Shown here: piece by piece, positions 15,657 through 25,573 of the stretch | How positions within the stretch are numbered: the first letter of the stretch is position 1 | Layout of the letters: every line of letters starts with the position of its first letter | Origin: Sediminibacterium roseum | GTDB lineage: Bacteria > Bacteroidota > Bacteroidia > Chitinophagales > Chitinophagaceae | Length of the DNA stretch: 64,000 nucleotides | Assembly: GCF_009939005.1 (NCBI RefSeq) | Contig: NZ_JAACJS010000011.1 | Coordinates: forward strand, 338,096 to 402,095 | Reading direction: 5' to 3' | The notes under the pieces: generated by a model | The model's input: the letters and a program-made list of their open reading frames with translations, nothing else | Databases searched by the model: none | What the model was told of the DNA's origin: nothing | Made by a program: the position numbers and the translations under genes

Positions 15657-18350
15657 CTAAAACCAATAACGCAGCGAAAAAACAACCTGGGAACGCCGGA
15701 GCGGGAAACTCACTTGTTTACTGTTGTTCCCGCTTATTGTCAACGTTGTGAAATCCGTAGGATTGGTAATGTTGGTTGCGTTGAGAGACAGTTCAATCTT
15801 TCTTTTCCCAAAATTGTATAAGACCTGCGCGTCTGTAAAAAAAGCGCCGGACAGCACGGATTGGTTTCTGATAGTCCGATACTTGTCTCCACTAAGCTTC
15901 ATAGATAGCCCTGACATCGGAAAAATATTTAATTCAAAGTGCTGATTAACCTGCGACGCAGATTGTTCCGGTATTATTTCATAGTTGCGGTTCCTGCTTT
16001 TACTGACTGTATAGCTGATATTGTAGAGGCCCGTTAACCATACAGCTATTTTTGTTTGCGCTTTTAGGGAAATTGAACTGCGAACCTCCACGAACCTACT
16101 TAACTGCTCCTGTAACAATTGTTCATAATCACTTTTCTGAATATCCAAGTTCGCCGAGAAGTTGGTACGAAGTAAAAAGATGTGTTTGGATATACCTGAA
16201 TTAAAAATCAAATTGCTTGTTCGTACCATTCCCTCCACGTTATTCTGTATTTCTAAAGCATTTCTATAGGAATTGCCTGGAAGGTATCCATTCACGCCAG
16301 TGTTAAATCCGATAGACGCGTTTCCGGTCAGCAACCTGGCCGATTTGCGGCCCATCCAGCCAACAGAAAAAGAATGGCGTGTATTGGTTGTTACAGGTAT
16401 TTTCCATGACTGAAGCAACAAATAATTTGAAAGGATGTAGTTGTCATAACTTTCGTAAATACTGGTGGGAGAGATGGCGAACTGGTAGTTTGTGGAAATA
16501 GTATTTTCTTTACCCATATCGTAGCGCCATCTGAACAGCGGCGAAAACATCGGTTTGGTAAAACGTTCCTCTTTGGCTCCGTCTGCACTTTCTTTGCTTA
16601 TGATATGCAGGTACACAGGGAAAGATACTGAAACACGATGCTTGCCGTTGATGATATCATAATCTGCCTTTATATAGGCTTTGTAATGCTTCCAAAGGAT
16701 GTTGTTTGCAAACGAATCAGTTAGTATTTTAAGCGTGCCCAGATCGTCGATCGTAGTCATATCCGACCCAAGTTGCTGTACTTGCACAATCACCCCTGCC
16801 TTATAATGCTGCACCAAGAACTCGCTTACGACCCGGTATGAAAAACTTTGATTTGAAAAAAAATCTGAAAGCATTACAGATTGGGTGATCCGTTGATAAG
16901 GCACGCCCGAATTGAATATTGAATCAGTAAGACCCGGCGACAACGATAATTTTTCAGGAGATTTTTTATAATAGAAATACGATGTAAATTCGGAGAGGTT
17001 CCTGTTTGCACTTTTTTTAATCACACTCAGGTCATTTGAAATGTACCAGTTTCTATTGGCATATTGCTGCGCAAACGCTTTCCCATTTTGTACCAGGCTG
17101 GCAGCAACTGAAGGGTTAGACACATTGCAGGATAATATATTGTTTAGGTAAATATCTTTTTTGTTAACAGTAGCCGTTAATTCGGAATTGAAACTTTTCT
17201 CGCTGTATTTCTGCGATTTATTTTCATTGTAAGTAATGGTAGATGTTGGCAGAAAAAAAACGGATCTGGAATCCGACGAAACCATTTTATTGTTCTGCAG
17301 GTAATACATATTGAATCTGATGTTAGTCTCCGGTTTTACCGAAAAACTGTTGTTCAGCGTAACAAGCCCGGTATGATTGAACAGGTATCGTTGCTGCCCG
17401 ATCTCCGGAGAACCCGCACCGACCGGAGTCAGTAAAGTTCTCGTGGTGTTGTGGTCCAGTCTTCTTGCAAGTTCAGTGATATTGTGCGCGGATAACTGGC
17501 TGGCAATCTCTACCCCTGCATTATTGGCATTCACGAGGTCTATAAACTTCAGGTTTTTTTTAAAACTGAGCAAGTTCGCCTCTAAGGTATAAACATCTCT
17601 GTTGCCTGCACCAGCTTTTGTATTTCCAAGTAGGGCGAGTCGAGCTTCATTCTTAAGACTTAGGTTCAATGCCACCTGGTTGCTGAGTACGGCCGATTCA
17701 AGAACCCTGATGGCATTGTGGTTGTCAATGACCTGGATTTTATCAACCATTTCGGGGCGGATAGTCCTGGTTGCGATCGTGTACCGGTCGCTTACAATAT
17801 CATCGCCATCGATATAAAAATTGGAGATTGCTCTTCCGTTGTAAGATATTCGTCCGGACTCCTGTATTTCAATTCCAGGCACATTTTTCAAGACATCTTC
17901 TATAGTGCGGTCCTGCTTTTGCGTGAATGCTTCGGCGTTGTAAGATGATGTATCTGGCTTACTATTCAGAAACGATTTCCTGTTCTTCACAGTTACCGAA
18001 GGCAGCTCTTTTACAAAGGGAACCAGTTTAATCAACAAACCTTCCAATTGATTCCCAACCCGTAAAGAATCCTGGTGAAAACCTAAAGCATTGAACTTGA
18101 GCCAAAGGGTTTTACCGAGTGTGTTCGCAAATCGTATTTTAAAAAGGCCAGCTTTATCGGTTGTAGTGTAGGATAATACAAGTCCAGAGCCACTATCCTG
18201 AAGGGAAACCAGCGCGGAAGGAATGTTAACGCCTGTTTCTCGGTCGACCAGCTTTCCATCGATGAATTGTCCTTCACAGGTGCTTGCATGGCATAGTACC
18301 GCAACTAAGATCAGGAAGTAATAAGCAGGATTTTGAAATGATTTAGACAT
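15657..18350 (-). CDS. TonB-receptor-like outer-membrane protein paired with GLPGLI
   Basis: 897 residues. Signal peptide at about 1-27; carboxypeptidase-like beta-sandwich at 28-110 (IDGKLVDRETGVNIPSALVSL); plug-like domain at about 115-240 (EDVLKNVPGIEI, YIDGDDIV); then a large beta-barrel ending in an aromatic residue (LRYWF), as required for outer-membrane insertion. It lacks the long TonB box context and SusC motifs, so it is a stand-alone beta-barrel of the type regularly coupled to GLPGLI proteins. Substrate unknown; peptide or metal transport are possible. It lies 54 nt downstream of the GLPGLI gene on the same strand. Confidence 0.85.
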   Translation of the reverse strand: MSKSFQNPAYYFLILVAVLCHASTCEGQFIDGKLVDRETGVNIPSALVSLQDSGSGLVLSYTTTDKAGLFKIRFANTLGKTLWLKFNALGFHQDSLRVGNQLEGLLIKLVPFVKELPSVTVKNRKSFLNSKPDTSSYNAEAFTQKQDRTIEDVLKNVPGIEIQESGRISYNGRAISNFYIDGDDIVSDRYTIATRTIRPEMVDKIQVIDNHNAIRVLESAVLSNQVALNLSLKNEARLALLGNTKAGAGNRDVYTLEANLLSFKKNLKFIDLVNANNAGVEIASQLSAHNITELARRLDHNTTRTLLTPVGAGSPEIGQQRYLFNHTGLVTLNNSFSVKPETNIRFNMYYLQNNKMVSSDSRSVFFLPTSTITYNENKSQKYSEKSFNSELTATVNKKDIYLNNILSCNVSNPSVAASLVQNGKAFAQQYANRNWYISNDLSVIKKSANRNLSEFTSYFYYKKSPEKLSLSPGLTDSIFNSGVPYQRITQSVMLSDFFSNQSFSYRVVSEFLVQHYKAGVIVQVQQLGSDMTTIDDLGTLKILTDSFANNILWKHYKAYIKADYDIINGKHRVSVSFPVYLHIISKESADGAKEERFTKPMFSPLFRWRYDMGKENTISTNYQFAISPTSIYESYDNYILSNYLLLQSWKIPVTTNTRHSFSVGWMGRKSARLLTGNASIGFNTGVNGYLPGNSYRNALEIQNNVEGMVRTSNLIFNSGISKHIFLLRTNFSANLDIQKSDYEQLLQEQLSRFVEVRSSISLKAQTKIAVWLTGLYNISYTVSKSRNRNYEIIPEQSASQVNQHFELNIFPMSGLSMKLSGDKYRTIRNQSVLSGAFFTDAQVLYNFGKRKIELSLNATNITNPTDFTTLTISGNNSKQVSFPLRRSQVVFSLRYWF

Positions 18351-18404
18351 TTATAACGAATACTAGGAAACAACATAATGCGAGGACTCATTTTGGTTTT
18401 ACGA

Positions 18405-19283
18405 TCACTGTTTTTCGATTTTATTGTTGATAGGCGATTTCTCCACCTTAGACCTTGGTTTGCTATTGTAGACAGTTTCTAGACTTTTTCCATCCAGGGT
18501 AACAGAAATCCCTTGTTGTGCCTGCCTGCTGGTTACGAAACCGGCTATATCTTCCCGCGCAAACTTTTGCAATTTATCAAATTCTGTCTGTTTGATCCTG
18601 ATATAATTAGAAGCTAGGGTTATCAATGTTGGCCCTTCCTTTTTTGCAACTTCAAAAGCTGCGAATTCAAACACAACCTCCTTTTTATCATCATACGCTT
18701 CGAGTATAATGCCCGGTAATCCGGAAAGTTTCCAAGGTCCCGCGCTGATGGGATATTGGATTGTAAACCAAGCGGTATAATCCCGCCCACGGAAACGGCC
18801 TTTTGCCATCTGGCCCTTTAAGGCACCAAACATTTTTGTTTCGGGCAGTATGTCCCATTTAATATTCGGCAATATGTCTTCAATAACATATTCCATGCCC
18901 ACCAATACTTCCTTTCGATAGAGTTTGTTGTCCATGTTTTTTTTGAATAGTTCTGTAGGCGAAGATCTCCTGAAGTTGGCGCTATGCGAAAGTGGCTTCG
19001 ATCTGTCACCAGTCTTCAACATCGTTTTATATTCCTCTCTCATTCTTGAAGACTCCTTTTGATACGACTCAAACTCTGCATAGCGGTAAACCGAACTTGA
19101 TGGCCCTATGTATAAATTCATGTTTTCAACCGATTTCTTACTAAAGTCCGTTGTATCATAGGAGTAGATAAATTTATAGGCCACCTTATATAAGGCCGTT
19201 TCAGAGAAGGTCGGTTGCGCCGAGACATTCTGTCGGTTAAGACATAAAGCTGAAAGAAGCGTAATAAAGGCAAGATTTTTCAT
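18405..19283 (-). CDS. GLPGLI family protein
   Basis: 292 residues from the ATG at 19283, which begins a signal peptide (MKNLAFITLLSALCL, cleavage near NVSAQ). The diagnostic motif is seen as GPWKLSGLPGIILEA, with an upstream YTAWFTIQYPISAGPW stretch typical of the family. The family is periplasmic or surface-associated, confined to Bacteroidota, and of unknown function; its genes usually sit next to a TonB-receptor-like gene, as here. The longer reading frame to 19388 adds 35 residues with no signal and is not used. Confidence 0.88.
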   Translation of the reverse strand: MKNLAFITLLSALCLNRQNVSAQPTFSETALYKVAYKFIYSYDTTDFSKKSVENMNLYIGPSSSVYRYAEFESYQKESSRMREEYKTMLKTGDRSKPLSHSANFRRSSPTELFKKNMDNKLYRKEVLVGMEYVIEDILPNIKWDILPETKMFGALKGQMAKGRFRGRDYTAWFTIQYPISAGPWKLSGLPGIILEAYDDKKEVVFEFAAFEVAKKEGPTLITLASNYIRIKQTEFDKLQKFAREDIAGFVTSRQAQQGISVTLDGKSLETVYNSKPRSKVEKSPINNKIEKQ

Positions 19284-19350
19284 AACGGTGCGTATGTTAA
19301 TCAGGGAGGTGATTGACGAATACGACCACCCCCCCGAAAATGAATCTAAT

Positions 19351-19695
19351 TTACGGGATACTCCAGTAACCAGGGCAAAGGATATCATCTATTTCGTACA
19401 TAACAGATAACATCATGTGCCACCAAACATCGTTTTCATCATCTTCTGGTGGAAGATTATTGCCGCAGATAGTAGCATCCATTGGCATAGTTTCACAAAC
19501 GGCCGTATAAGGAAAAGACCTGCATTCATACCGAAACTTCTTAGCTTCAGTTTTAACAGCATTCTTTTCTTTTGATTTAACCATTGCAGGCTTAACCGTG
19601 GTTTTTGAGGATGCATCTGCTTTAGGTGTAGCGGCAGCAAAAAGTGTCGAAGCGGCAATGATGCAGATCAACACGACTAACAGGTGTTTTTTCAT
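19351..19695 (-). CDS. Small secreted cysteine-containing protein
   Basis: 114 residues: signal peptide at about 1-20 (MKKHLLVVLICIIAASTLFA), a Lys/Ala-rich linker at 20-55, then a compact tail with four Cys (in FRYECRSFPY, AVCETM, TICGNN and ILCPGYW), an acidic PPEDDENDVWW stretch and a C-terminal Pro. It is the first gene of the strand-coherent unit leading into the GLPGLI and receptor genes (67 nt upstream of the GLPGLI start). It could be a substrate or ligand of that pair. No homologous family is recognised. Confidence 0.65.
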   Translation of the reverse strand: MKKHLLVVLICIIAASTLFAAATPKADASSKTTVKPAMVKSKEKNAVKTEAKKFRYECRSFPYTAVCETMPMDATICGNNLPPEDDENDVWWHMMLSVMYEIDDILCPGYWSIP

Positions 19696-20226
19696 TGTTT
19701 TGAGTTTTAAGTAAAGAAAAATCTTTGCTAAAGTGACTTATGAGCGATATAAAAAGTTTTTGTCGCTAATTGGCAGATTTCCCAAGCCACACATTCACTT
19801 TTGCTAAATCACATACAACTCAAATCCGGTCATCGCCATATATGCTGATATAACCAGCATTTTTCCGGAAACGCCTTTCTAGACACGAAATCTACAAACG
19901 GAGGTATTAGTGTTCTGTTATCGTCATTCTTGTTTGCGGAAAAAAACGACAGGAGCCTCGGGGGGGGGAATTGTGGCAGACTCTTGCTCAAATATACAAA
20001 ATATCGAATATTAAAAAAGAAAATTCGTAGAAAGTACAACTTATTACAAAAATAATTCGCTACGAACAAAATTCTTGTATTTGCAAAATGATCATCAACA
20101 CTGTAAATGTCAAAACAAACCTGGTGAGGAGTTCCTATGTATTAACAAGTACGAATGCAAAAGCCCGCTTCACACTCATCCATTACATAATGAAAAAATA
20201 TTTTTCCGAACTCCGGTACGGGGTTT
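19696..20226. other. Divergent intergenic region with G9 tract
   Basis: AT-rich region between the GLPGLI operon and the TlpA-like gene. It holds a run of nine G (19970-19978) and a minus-strand TATTTTTG (20047-20054) that could be a distant -7 element. The small frame at 19830-20069 has no coding features. Confidence 0.5.
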
Positions 20227-20252
20227 TATATTTGTCTACCAATTTAGTAGGA
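20227..20252 (+). promoter_or_regulatory. Promoter and TCTAC-N7-GTAG operator of the TlpA-like gene
   Basis: A -7 element TATATTTG (20227-20234) is followed at once by TCTAC-CAATTTA-GTAGG (20235-20251), 14 nt before the start codon. The same 17-bp palindrome is found at all three promoters of the sulfur-assimilation locus. Confidence 0.6.
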
Positions 20253-20265
20253 TTATAATTATTTT

Positions 20266-21717
20266 ATGAAAAACGCAAACCTATTTCTCGCCTTTGTCCT
20301 TATATTATCTCAGTCCGCCAACGCGCAGCAGCGCATCATCCGCGGCGTGGTTACCGATGCTTTGAATTCGGTTCCATTGGAGGGCGTGCACATCCTGGCG
20401 CAGAACAGTAAACTCGAATCGGGCAGTCAAACCGATGGCATTTTTACCATTCCCGTTTCTGAAAAAGATTCCATACTGGTGTTCAAATACGATTCGTACC
20501 AGACACAGGAGATCAGATTGTCAGGTAACGATGAAATAAATGTCCAGTTGAGAAAAGCACCAAACCCTGTTCTTGTTCCAGCGTTGGTGGCCGGCACCTG
20601 GAGAGGGTTGTTTACCATCAAACCCGGCGTACAGGTTCCTTTCCATTTTGCGGTGGAGCAGGATGGCAACGTGTTCCTGCTGAACGGCGATGAACGATTT
20701 CCCGCCGGCCCTTTCCGCATCGAAGGCGATTCGCTGTTTGTTCCTTTCCCTTTGTTTGAAAACGAACTCGCGCTCGGTTACCAGAACGGAACACTCAACG
20801 GCATCCTGCGCAGGCAGGACCTGCGCGGCAACCCAACGCCTGTAAAAGCCGAAAAAGGCCAACGCTACCGTTTTGACGAAACAGGTTCCGCCGCTACCAA
20901 AGACATCACCGGCACCTACGATGTTGTTTTTGGCAATGGCGAGCGTCAGGAAAAAGCCGTGGGCATCTTCAAACAGCAAGGAAACAAACTCACCGCCACC
21001 TTTCTTCGGGTTACCGGCGATTCCCGTTTTTTAGAAGGAACCATTGAAGACAACAAGATCCAGTTGTCTGCCTTCATCGGCTCCTCTCCTTCTTATTATA
21101 CTGCAGTGATCAATGCAGATGGAAGTCTTTCGGGTGAAAACGTAAACGCACGCGGAGCCCTTCCCTTCAAAGCAACGTTTAACAAGAACGCAGCGCTGCC
21201 CGATGCATATGCGCTTACCAAACTCAAAGAAGGCAACGACAGGATCAGTTTCAGTTTCCCCGACGCTGAGGGAAAAACAGTGAGCTCTTCCGATGCCCGT
21301 TTCGCAGGCAAACCACTCATCATCAGCATCGGCGGCACATGGTGCCCGAACTGTATGGACGAAGCAGCTTTTCTCGGGCCCTGGTATGAGAAAAATAAAT
21401 CGCGCGGCATCGAGGTGATCGCCTTGCAATACGAACGCCAGACAGATGCGGCTTTTGTAAAAAAGACCTTCAACCGTTTTCAAAAACAATACAGCCTGAA
21501 TTATACGTTGCTGCTCGGCGGCGTAGCCGATAAACAGGCTGTGGTTGCGTCGCTTCCCGCGTTGCAGAATTTTGTTTCTTTTCCCACAACCATTTTTGTT
21601 GACCGCAACGGGAAAGTGGCAAAGATCCACACCGGTTTTTCTGGCCCTGCAACAGGCGAACATTACGAGGCCTTTATCAAAGAATTTAACGAAGAAGTGA
21701 ATTCACTTTTAAAATAG
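20266..21717 (+). CDS. TlpA-like thioredoxin-fold protein with carboxypeptidase-like N-terminus
   Basis: 483 residues. Signal peptide at 1-20 (cleavage after NANAQ); CarboxypepD_reg-like sandwich at about 24-95; a central beta-rich region at 100-310; a C-terminal thioredoxin fold with active site Trp359-Cys360-Pro-Asn-Cys363 and the cis-Pro segment FVSFPTTIFVDRNGKV. It acts in the periplasm as a thiol-disulfide reductase, as in Bacteroidota TlpA/ResA relatives. It is monocistronic with its own terminator. The operator upstream ties it to the sulfur regulon, which makes sense for a cysteine-dependent redox protein. The natural substrate is unknown. Confidence 0.88.
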   Translation: MKNANLFLAFVLILSQSANAQQRIIRGVVTDALNSVPLEGVHILAQNSKLESGSQTDGIFTIPVSEKDSILVFKYDSYQTQEIRLSGNDEINVQLRKAPNPVLVPALVAGTWRGLFTIKPGVQVPFHFAVEQDGNVFLLNGDERFPAGPFRIEGDSLFVPFPLFENELALGYQNGTLNGILRRQDLRGNPTPVKAEKGQRYRFDETGSAATKDITGTYDVVFGNGERQEKAVGIFKQQGNKLTATFLRVTGDSRFLEGTIEDNKIQLSAFIGSSPSYYTAVINADGSLSGENVNARGALPFKATFNKNAALPDAYALTKLKEGNDRISFSFPDAEGKTVSSSDARFAGKPLIISIGGTWCPNCMDEAAFLGPWYEKNKSRGIEVIALQYERQTDAAFVKKTFNRFQKQYSLNYTLLLGGVADKQAVVASLPALQNFVSFPTTIFVDRNGKVAKIHTGFSGPATGEHYEAFIKEFNEEVNSLLK

Positions 21718-21764
21718 CTCAGACAAGCAATCGGAGATAACAGCAAGGGTGGTGATCCACCAGG

Positions 21765-21792
21765 CTCCCGCAGCAATGCGGGAGTTTTTTTT
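21765..21792 (+). terminator. Terminator of the TlpA-like gene
   Basis: CTCCCGCA/TGCGGGAG stem (8 bp), GCAA tetraloop, then eight T. Confidence 0.88.
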
Positions 21793-21895
21793 ATGCAAAC
21801 GATGCAATGACGTACGGCACCTGCGGGCAAAAAAAACTCCGGAGCAGCTATTGGATCTCAACTTTGCCAACAGCGCGGATGCTGCGGCATAAACG

Positions 21896-23020
21896 TTACA
21901 CGCTTGTACTAACGGCTTTTTTTCTTCTTCCCCACCAGATCAAAAACCCTGTTACCGGCAAACTCGCCGCCACCAGGCTCGCGCAAAAAGCAAGGATCTT
22001 TGTTGGCAACCCGCCGATCGATCCCACATGCACATCATAATTCATCCGGACGATCTTATCTGCTGTTTTCGCACCTGCAAAGCGCCCGTATGGATGCGTA
22101 ACATCGATCTCTTTTAAACTGTATTGATCAAAATAACGGTAGTCAGCTCTCCAGTATGTGCCCGGATCGGGGTTGGCTGCGCCTTCGATGGCCGAGGTAT
22201 CCGATACAGGAAAATGGATCTCGATGCTGGTAGACCGATCGGGATAGAACGCACGCATCTTTGCATACACCGCATCGGCCGCTGAAAAAGTTGTGTCGCT
22301 TTGTTTGGTTTTCTTCGACACAGACTCGTAATAAGGCGTCATCTGTTTGCCGCCCGATGTTGCATAGTAAAAAGATTTTGCGAACCACTGGAAGCCCATT
22401 ACCAGCCCGCTGATCGCAATAAAGATCGCGATCCACGACATGTAAAACCCGAGCACATTGTGCAGGTCGTAATTTTTTCTTCGCCAGCGCGCGTTTAATT
22501 TTATTTTGAAACGCTGTTTGCGCGCGGCCTTGTTTTTGGGCCACCAGAGAACGATACCGCTGATCATCATAAACAAAAACACAAGCGTTGCAGAGGCTAT
22601 GATCGGTTGCCCGATGCTTACCGGTAGCCACAGGTTGTAATGCCCGCCGATCACTATCCTGAAAAAATCACGGTTCATGTTCTTCACTTTCTGAACAGCG
22701 CCGGTGTATGGATGGATGTAAACGATATCGTAATACTCATCTCCATAAAAAATAGCCTGCGCAGCCTTTCCTTCCTGGTACAGGATGCTGTGGGGATGTT
22801 TGCCCGGCAATTGTTTTTCCGCAATGGTTTTAAGCGCCGAAGGCAGCATGTCTGTTCCCGATCTTTCTTTGATGTATTGAAAGGGATTGGTCACCGTTTC
22901 AATCTCGCGCTGGAACACAAGCATGCACCCCGTTAACCCCAGGAACAAAACCAACAGCCCGGACACAAGCCCGAGCCATAGGTGGATAAAACCGATTATC
23001 TTCTTAAACTTCATAGCCAT
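21896..23020 (-). CDS. PepSY-associated inner-membrane protein (siderophore/iron uptake)
   Basis: 374 residues from the ATG at 23020, whose A is the last base of the preceding receptor's stop (TAATG), indicating translational coupling. Four membrane segments: near 8-32 (FIHLWLGLVSGLLVLFLGLTG), about 145-165, 195-215 and near the C-terminus (ILAFCASLVAASLPVTGFLIWW), with PepSY-like periplasmic segments between. Family members sit beside siderophore receptors and are thought to reduce or release iron from siderophores at the inner membrane. The frame extends 24 codons upstream into the receptor gene and is not used. Confidence 0.88.
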   Translation of the reverse strand: MAMKFKKIIGFIHLWLGLVSGLLVLFLGLTGCMLVFQREIETVTNPFQYIKERSGTDMLPSALKTIAEKQLPGKHPHSILYQEGKAAQAIFYGDEYYDIVYIHPYTGAVQKVKNMNRDFFRIVIGGHYNLWLPVSIGQPIIASATLVFLFMMISGIVLWWPKNKAARKQRFKIKLNARWRRKNYDLHNVLGFYMSWIAIFIAISGLVMGFQWFAKSFYYATSGGKQMTPYYESVSKKTKQSDTTFSAADAVYAKMRAFYPDRSTSIEIHFPVSDTSAIEGAANPDPGTYWRADYRYFDQYSLKEIDVTHPYGRFAGAKTADKIVRMNYDVHVGSIGGLPTKILAFCASLVAASLPVTGFLIWWGRRKKAVSTSV

Positions 23021-25419
23021 TAAAATCGAAAGTTCACGCCCAACCGCAGGTTTCTTGGCGGATCTGTTTGCCAGTTGTATGCAGAGAGCCATGCATAATA
23101 CGAACCGCTGTACAGGTATTTGTTCATCACATTAAACACGTTGAGGCTGATGGTCATTTTGTCTTTTTCGTAAGACAGGCCCGCATCCACTTTGTGATAC
23201 GCCGGTAATACTTTGGCTGGATCCGGCGAAACATCCCAGAATGTATTTCTTCCATCGAGGAACATGTAGCCCGCTGAGAAACCAAGCCCTTTCAAGGCGC
23301 CATCCTGCAAACGGTAAGTGATCCATGCATTTGCGGTATGTGTTGCATAACCCGGAACCACATCCCCCACTTTGATCGATGTTACGCCCGCTGCTACTTT
23401 TGTAACTTTTGAATCCGTATATGCATAGTTGGCAACCAGGTCAAGCCCTTTTGCGATATGCCCCTTGAGATCGAACTCTACACCCTGCGCTTTCTTTTGT
23501 CCCATTACAATGCTCAGTCCCGATGTTGGCGCACTGAACGGGTCTGCGGTCAGTTCATTGTTTTTGAGAATGCGGTACACGCTCAAACCGGTGTTCCACC
23601 TTCCGCCTGCCCAATCGTGTTTGATACCGAATTCGAGATTGCTCCCGGTGATCGGTTTTACCTTTCCGCCACCTGCCAGTTTTCCCGCCTGTGGAATAAA
23701 GGCTTCGTCGAACAACCCATATACCGTGGTTTGTTTATCCAAAGAAAAACTAAGCCCTATGCGTGGTGTAAAACGGTCTGCCGTAGTGGGTGCGCCGCCC
23801 CATTCCGATTGTGTTACGGTTGTATAGCGCGCTGCGAGTGTTAACCTGATGCGGTTCTCGAAAAAACCCAGTTCATCCTGCAGGTAAACACCCGTGTTTC
23901 TCAGCGCCATCGTGCCACCTATCGCGGTTGCGCGTTGCTCGAGTGGTGTGCTGTAATCGAAATGCGGGTAGCCGTTTACCGGCGTTCCCAGGTATGGATT
24001 GCGTGTGTCGAATTCCGCGCCAACGGTATCGAGTGCATGTGATTGTCCCCAGTCTGCAAAATATTCTTTGTTTGCAACATCAATACCTCCCAATATCCGG
24101 TGGCGAACCGTGCCCGTGGTAACATCGCCGTTCAGGAAGAACTGCCCCATCGTCATGGTGCTTTTCGCTTCCCAGCTCCCTACGGCGCGGATCATGGTTC
24201 CATTGGTGTTCACTGCGTTTGGCCACATCGAGCTTCCGTTCTGGTAATAATTAGAGTATGCGAGTTGCCCGGTCAGTTTCCATTTGCTGCCCAGGTGGTG
24301 CTGGATGTTGAGCAATGCGCTGTGGTCGTTGATGTTGGTAGCGGGCAATCCTGCGGGCAACTGCGTAAAGCCAACCGGCAGCGTTGCAAAACCATCTGTT
24401 GAGAACACGTAGAACGATCCGACATCACTCATCTTTGCATATTGCCATGTGTATTCGGCGGTGAGTTTGGTTTTTTCATCGAGCTGGTAAGAGATCACCG
24501 GCGCAAACGTGTAACGGTTGTTGAATTCGTTGGCGCGGTGCGATTTTTTCTGTTGGCCCGCCAGGTTGAACCTGTACAATAATTTTCCGTCTTCACTCAG
24601 TTTTCCATCAAGATCGAGCGTAGCGCGGTACAGGTCGAAGCTGCCGATGGTGAAACCCGCTTCGCCTTTTGTTTGCCCGCTGGGTTTCTTTGTCACAACA
24701 TTGTACATGCCGCTTGGATCGCCGTTGCCCAGCATAAACCCTGCCGGCCCTTTTACAAATTCGATGTGGTCAACAAAACTCATGTCTTCGGTAAGCGGCC
24801 CCCAATAAGAGTTCACCATATTGAACCCATTGCGGAAAGCCTGGATCTGCGAGCCGCGTGAGGAAATGTTGGTATACATATCGCCCCAATGTTCCATGCG
24901 CACTGCGCCGCTCACATTGCGGATCACGCCATCGCTCATGCTGATGACCTGCTGGTCGCTCAACGCTTTGCCCGTAACCACCTGTATGTTTTGCGGGATC
25001 TCCAGCAAAGGCGCCTGCAAACGCAGCGAGGATGAAACCGTTGCCGCCCTGTAACTGCGCACACCCGAACGGATGATCACTTCCTGCAGTTCTTTTTGGG
25101 TGAGTTGGAGACGGATGTTGATCACGCTGGTTTCATTGGCGCCCAGCACCACTTTTTCATTTACCTCCTGGTAACCCACCAGCGAGATATGCAGCTCGTA
25201 AGAACCTGCCGCCAAACCGCGGATCAGGAAATTACCGCCGTCGTCGCTGATGGCACCCTTCGAAGAACCCTTTACCTGGATGGCAACGTCGGGTGCGGCG
25301 GAACCTTCGGCCGTTGTGATCCTTCCCCTGATCACCGCATTGCCCTCCACCGTTTCTGAAGCCGAAACCGATAAAAGCAAAGCAAAAAAACAAATAACCG
25401 TACTGTATATTTTTTTCAT
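23020..25419 (-). CDS. TonB-dependent siderophore receptor
   Basis: 799 residues from the ATG at 25419 (signal peptide KKIYSTVICFFALLLSVSAS; another ATG is 4 codons upstream). Carboxypeptidase-like domain at about 30-110; plug with LEIPQNIQVVT, ISMSDGVIRNVSG and GPAGFMLGNGDPSGMYNVVTKKP, all characteristic of FhuA/FpvA-like siderophore receptors; the barrel ends in Phe (LGVNFRF). Imports a ferric siderophore across the outer membrane using TonB/ExbBD energy. It forms an operon with the PepSY protein. No Fur box was recognised. Confidence 0.92.
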   Translation of the reverse strand: MKKIYSTVICFFALLLSVSASETVEGNAVIRGRITTAEGSAAPDVAIQVKGSSKGAISDDGGNFLIRGLAAGSYELHISLVGYQEVNEKVVLGANETSVINIRLQLTQKELQEVIIRSGVRSYRAATVSSSLRLQAPLLEIPQNIQVVTGKALSDQQVISMSDGVIRNVSGAVRMEHWGDMYTNISSRGSQIQAFRNGFNMVNSYWGPLTEDMSFVDHIEFVKGPAGFMLGNGDPSGMYNVVTKKPSGQTKGEAGFTIGSFDLYRATLDLDGKLSEDGKLLYRFNLAGQQKKSHRANEFNNRYTFAPVISYQLDEKTKLTAEYTWQYAKMSDVGSFYVFSTDGFATLPVGFTQLPAGLPATNINDHSALLNIQHHLGSKWKLTGQLAYSNYYQNGSSMWPNAVNTNGTMIRAVGSWEAKSTMTMGQFFLNGDVTTGTVRHRILGGIDVANKEYFADWGQSHALDTVGAEFDTRNPYLGTPVNGYPHFDYSTPLEQRATAIGGTMALRNTGVYLQDELGFFENRIRLTLAARYTTVTQSEWGGAPTTADRFTPRIGLSFSLDKQTTVYGLFDEAFIPQAGKLAGGGKVKPITGSNLEFGIKHDWAGGRWNTGLSVYRILKNNELTADPFSAPTSGLSIVMGQKKAQGVEFDLKGHIAKGLDLVANYAYTDSKVTKVAAGVTSIKVGDVVPGYATHTANAWITYRLQDGALKGLGFSAGYMFLDGRNTFWDVSPDPAKVLPAYHKVDAGLSYEKDKMTISLNVFNVMNKYLYSGSYYAWLSAYNWQTDPPRNLRLGVNFRF

Positions 25420-25573
25420 AGCGTTTTCCATTAACGGCCGCGAAAGTAAAGGCCGAAGAATGGCGCCATTGTCAAAAACGGGAAAAGCTATTTACGCAAA
25501 AGGGAAACTGACTGTTGTGTGACAGTTGGTGTGAGCAGGAACAAAGCGGCCCATCAATATATAATACAAAGCC

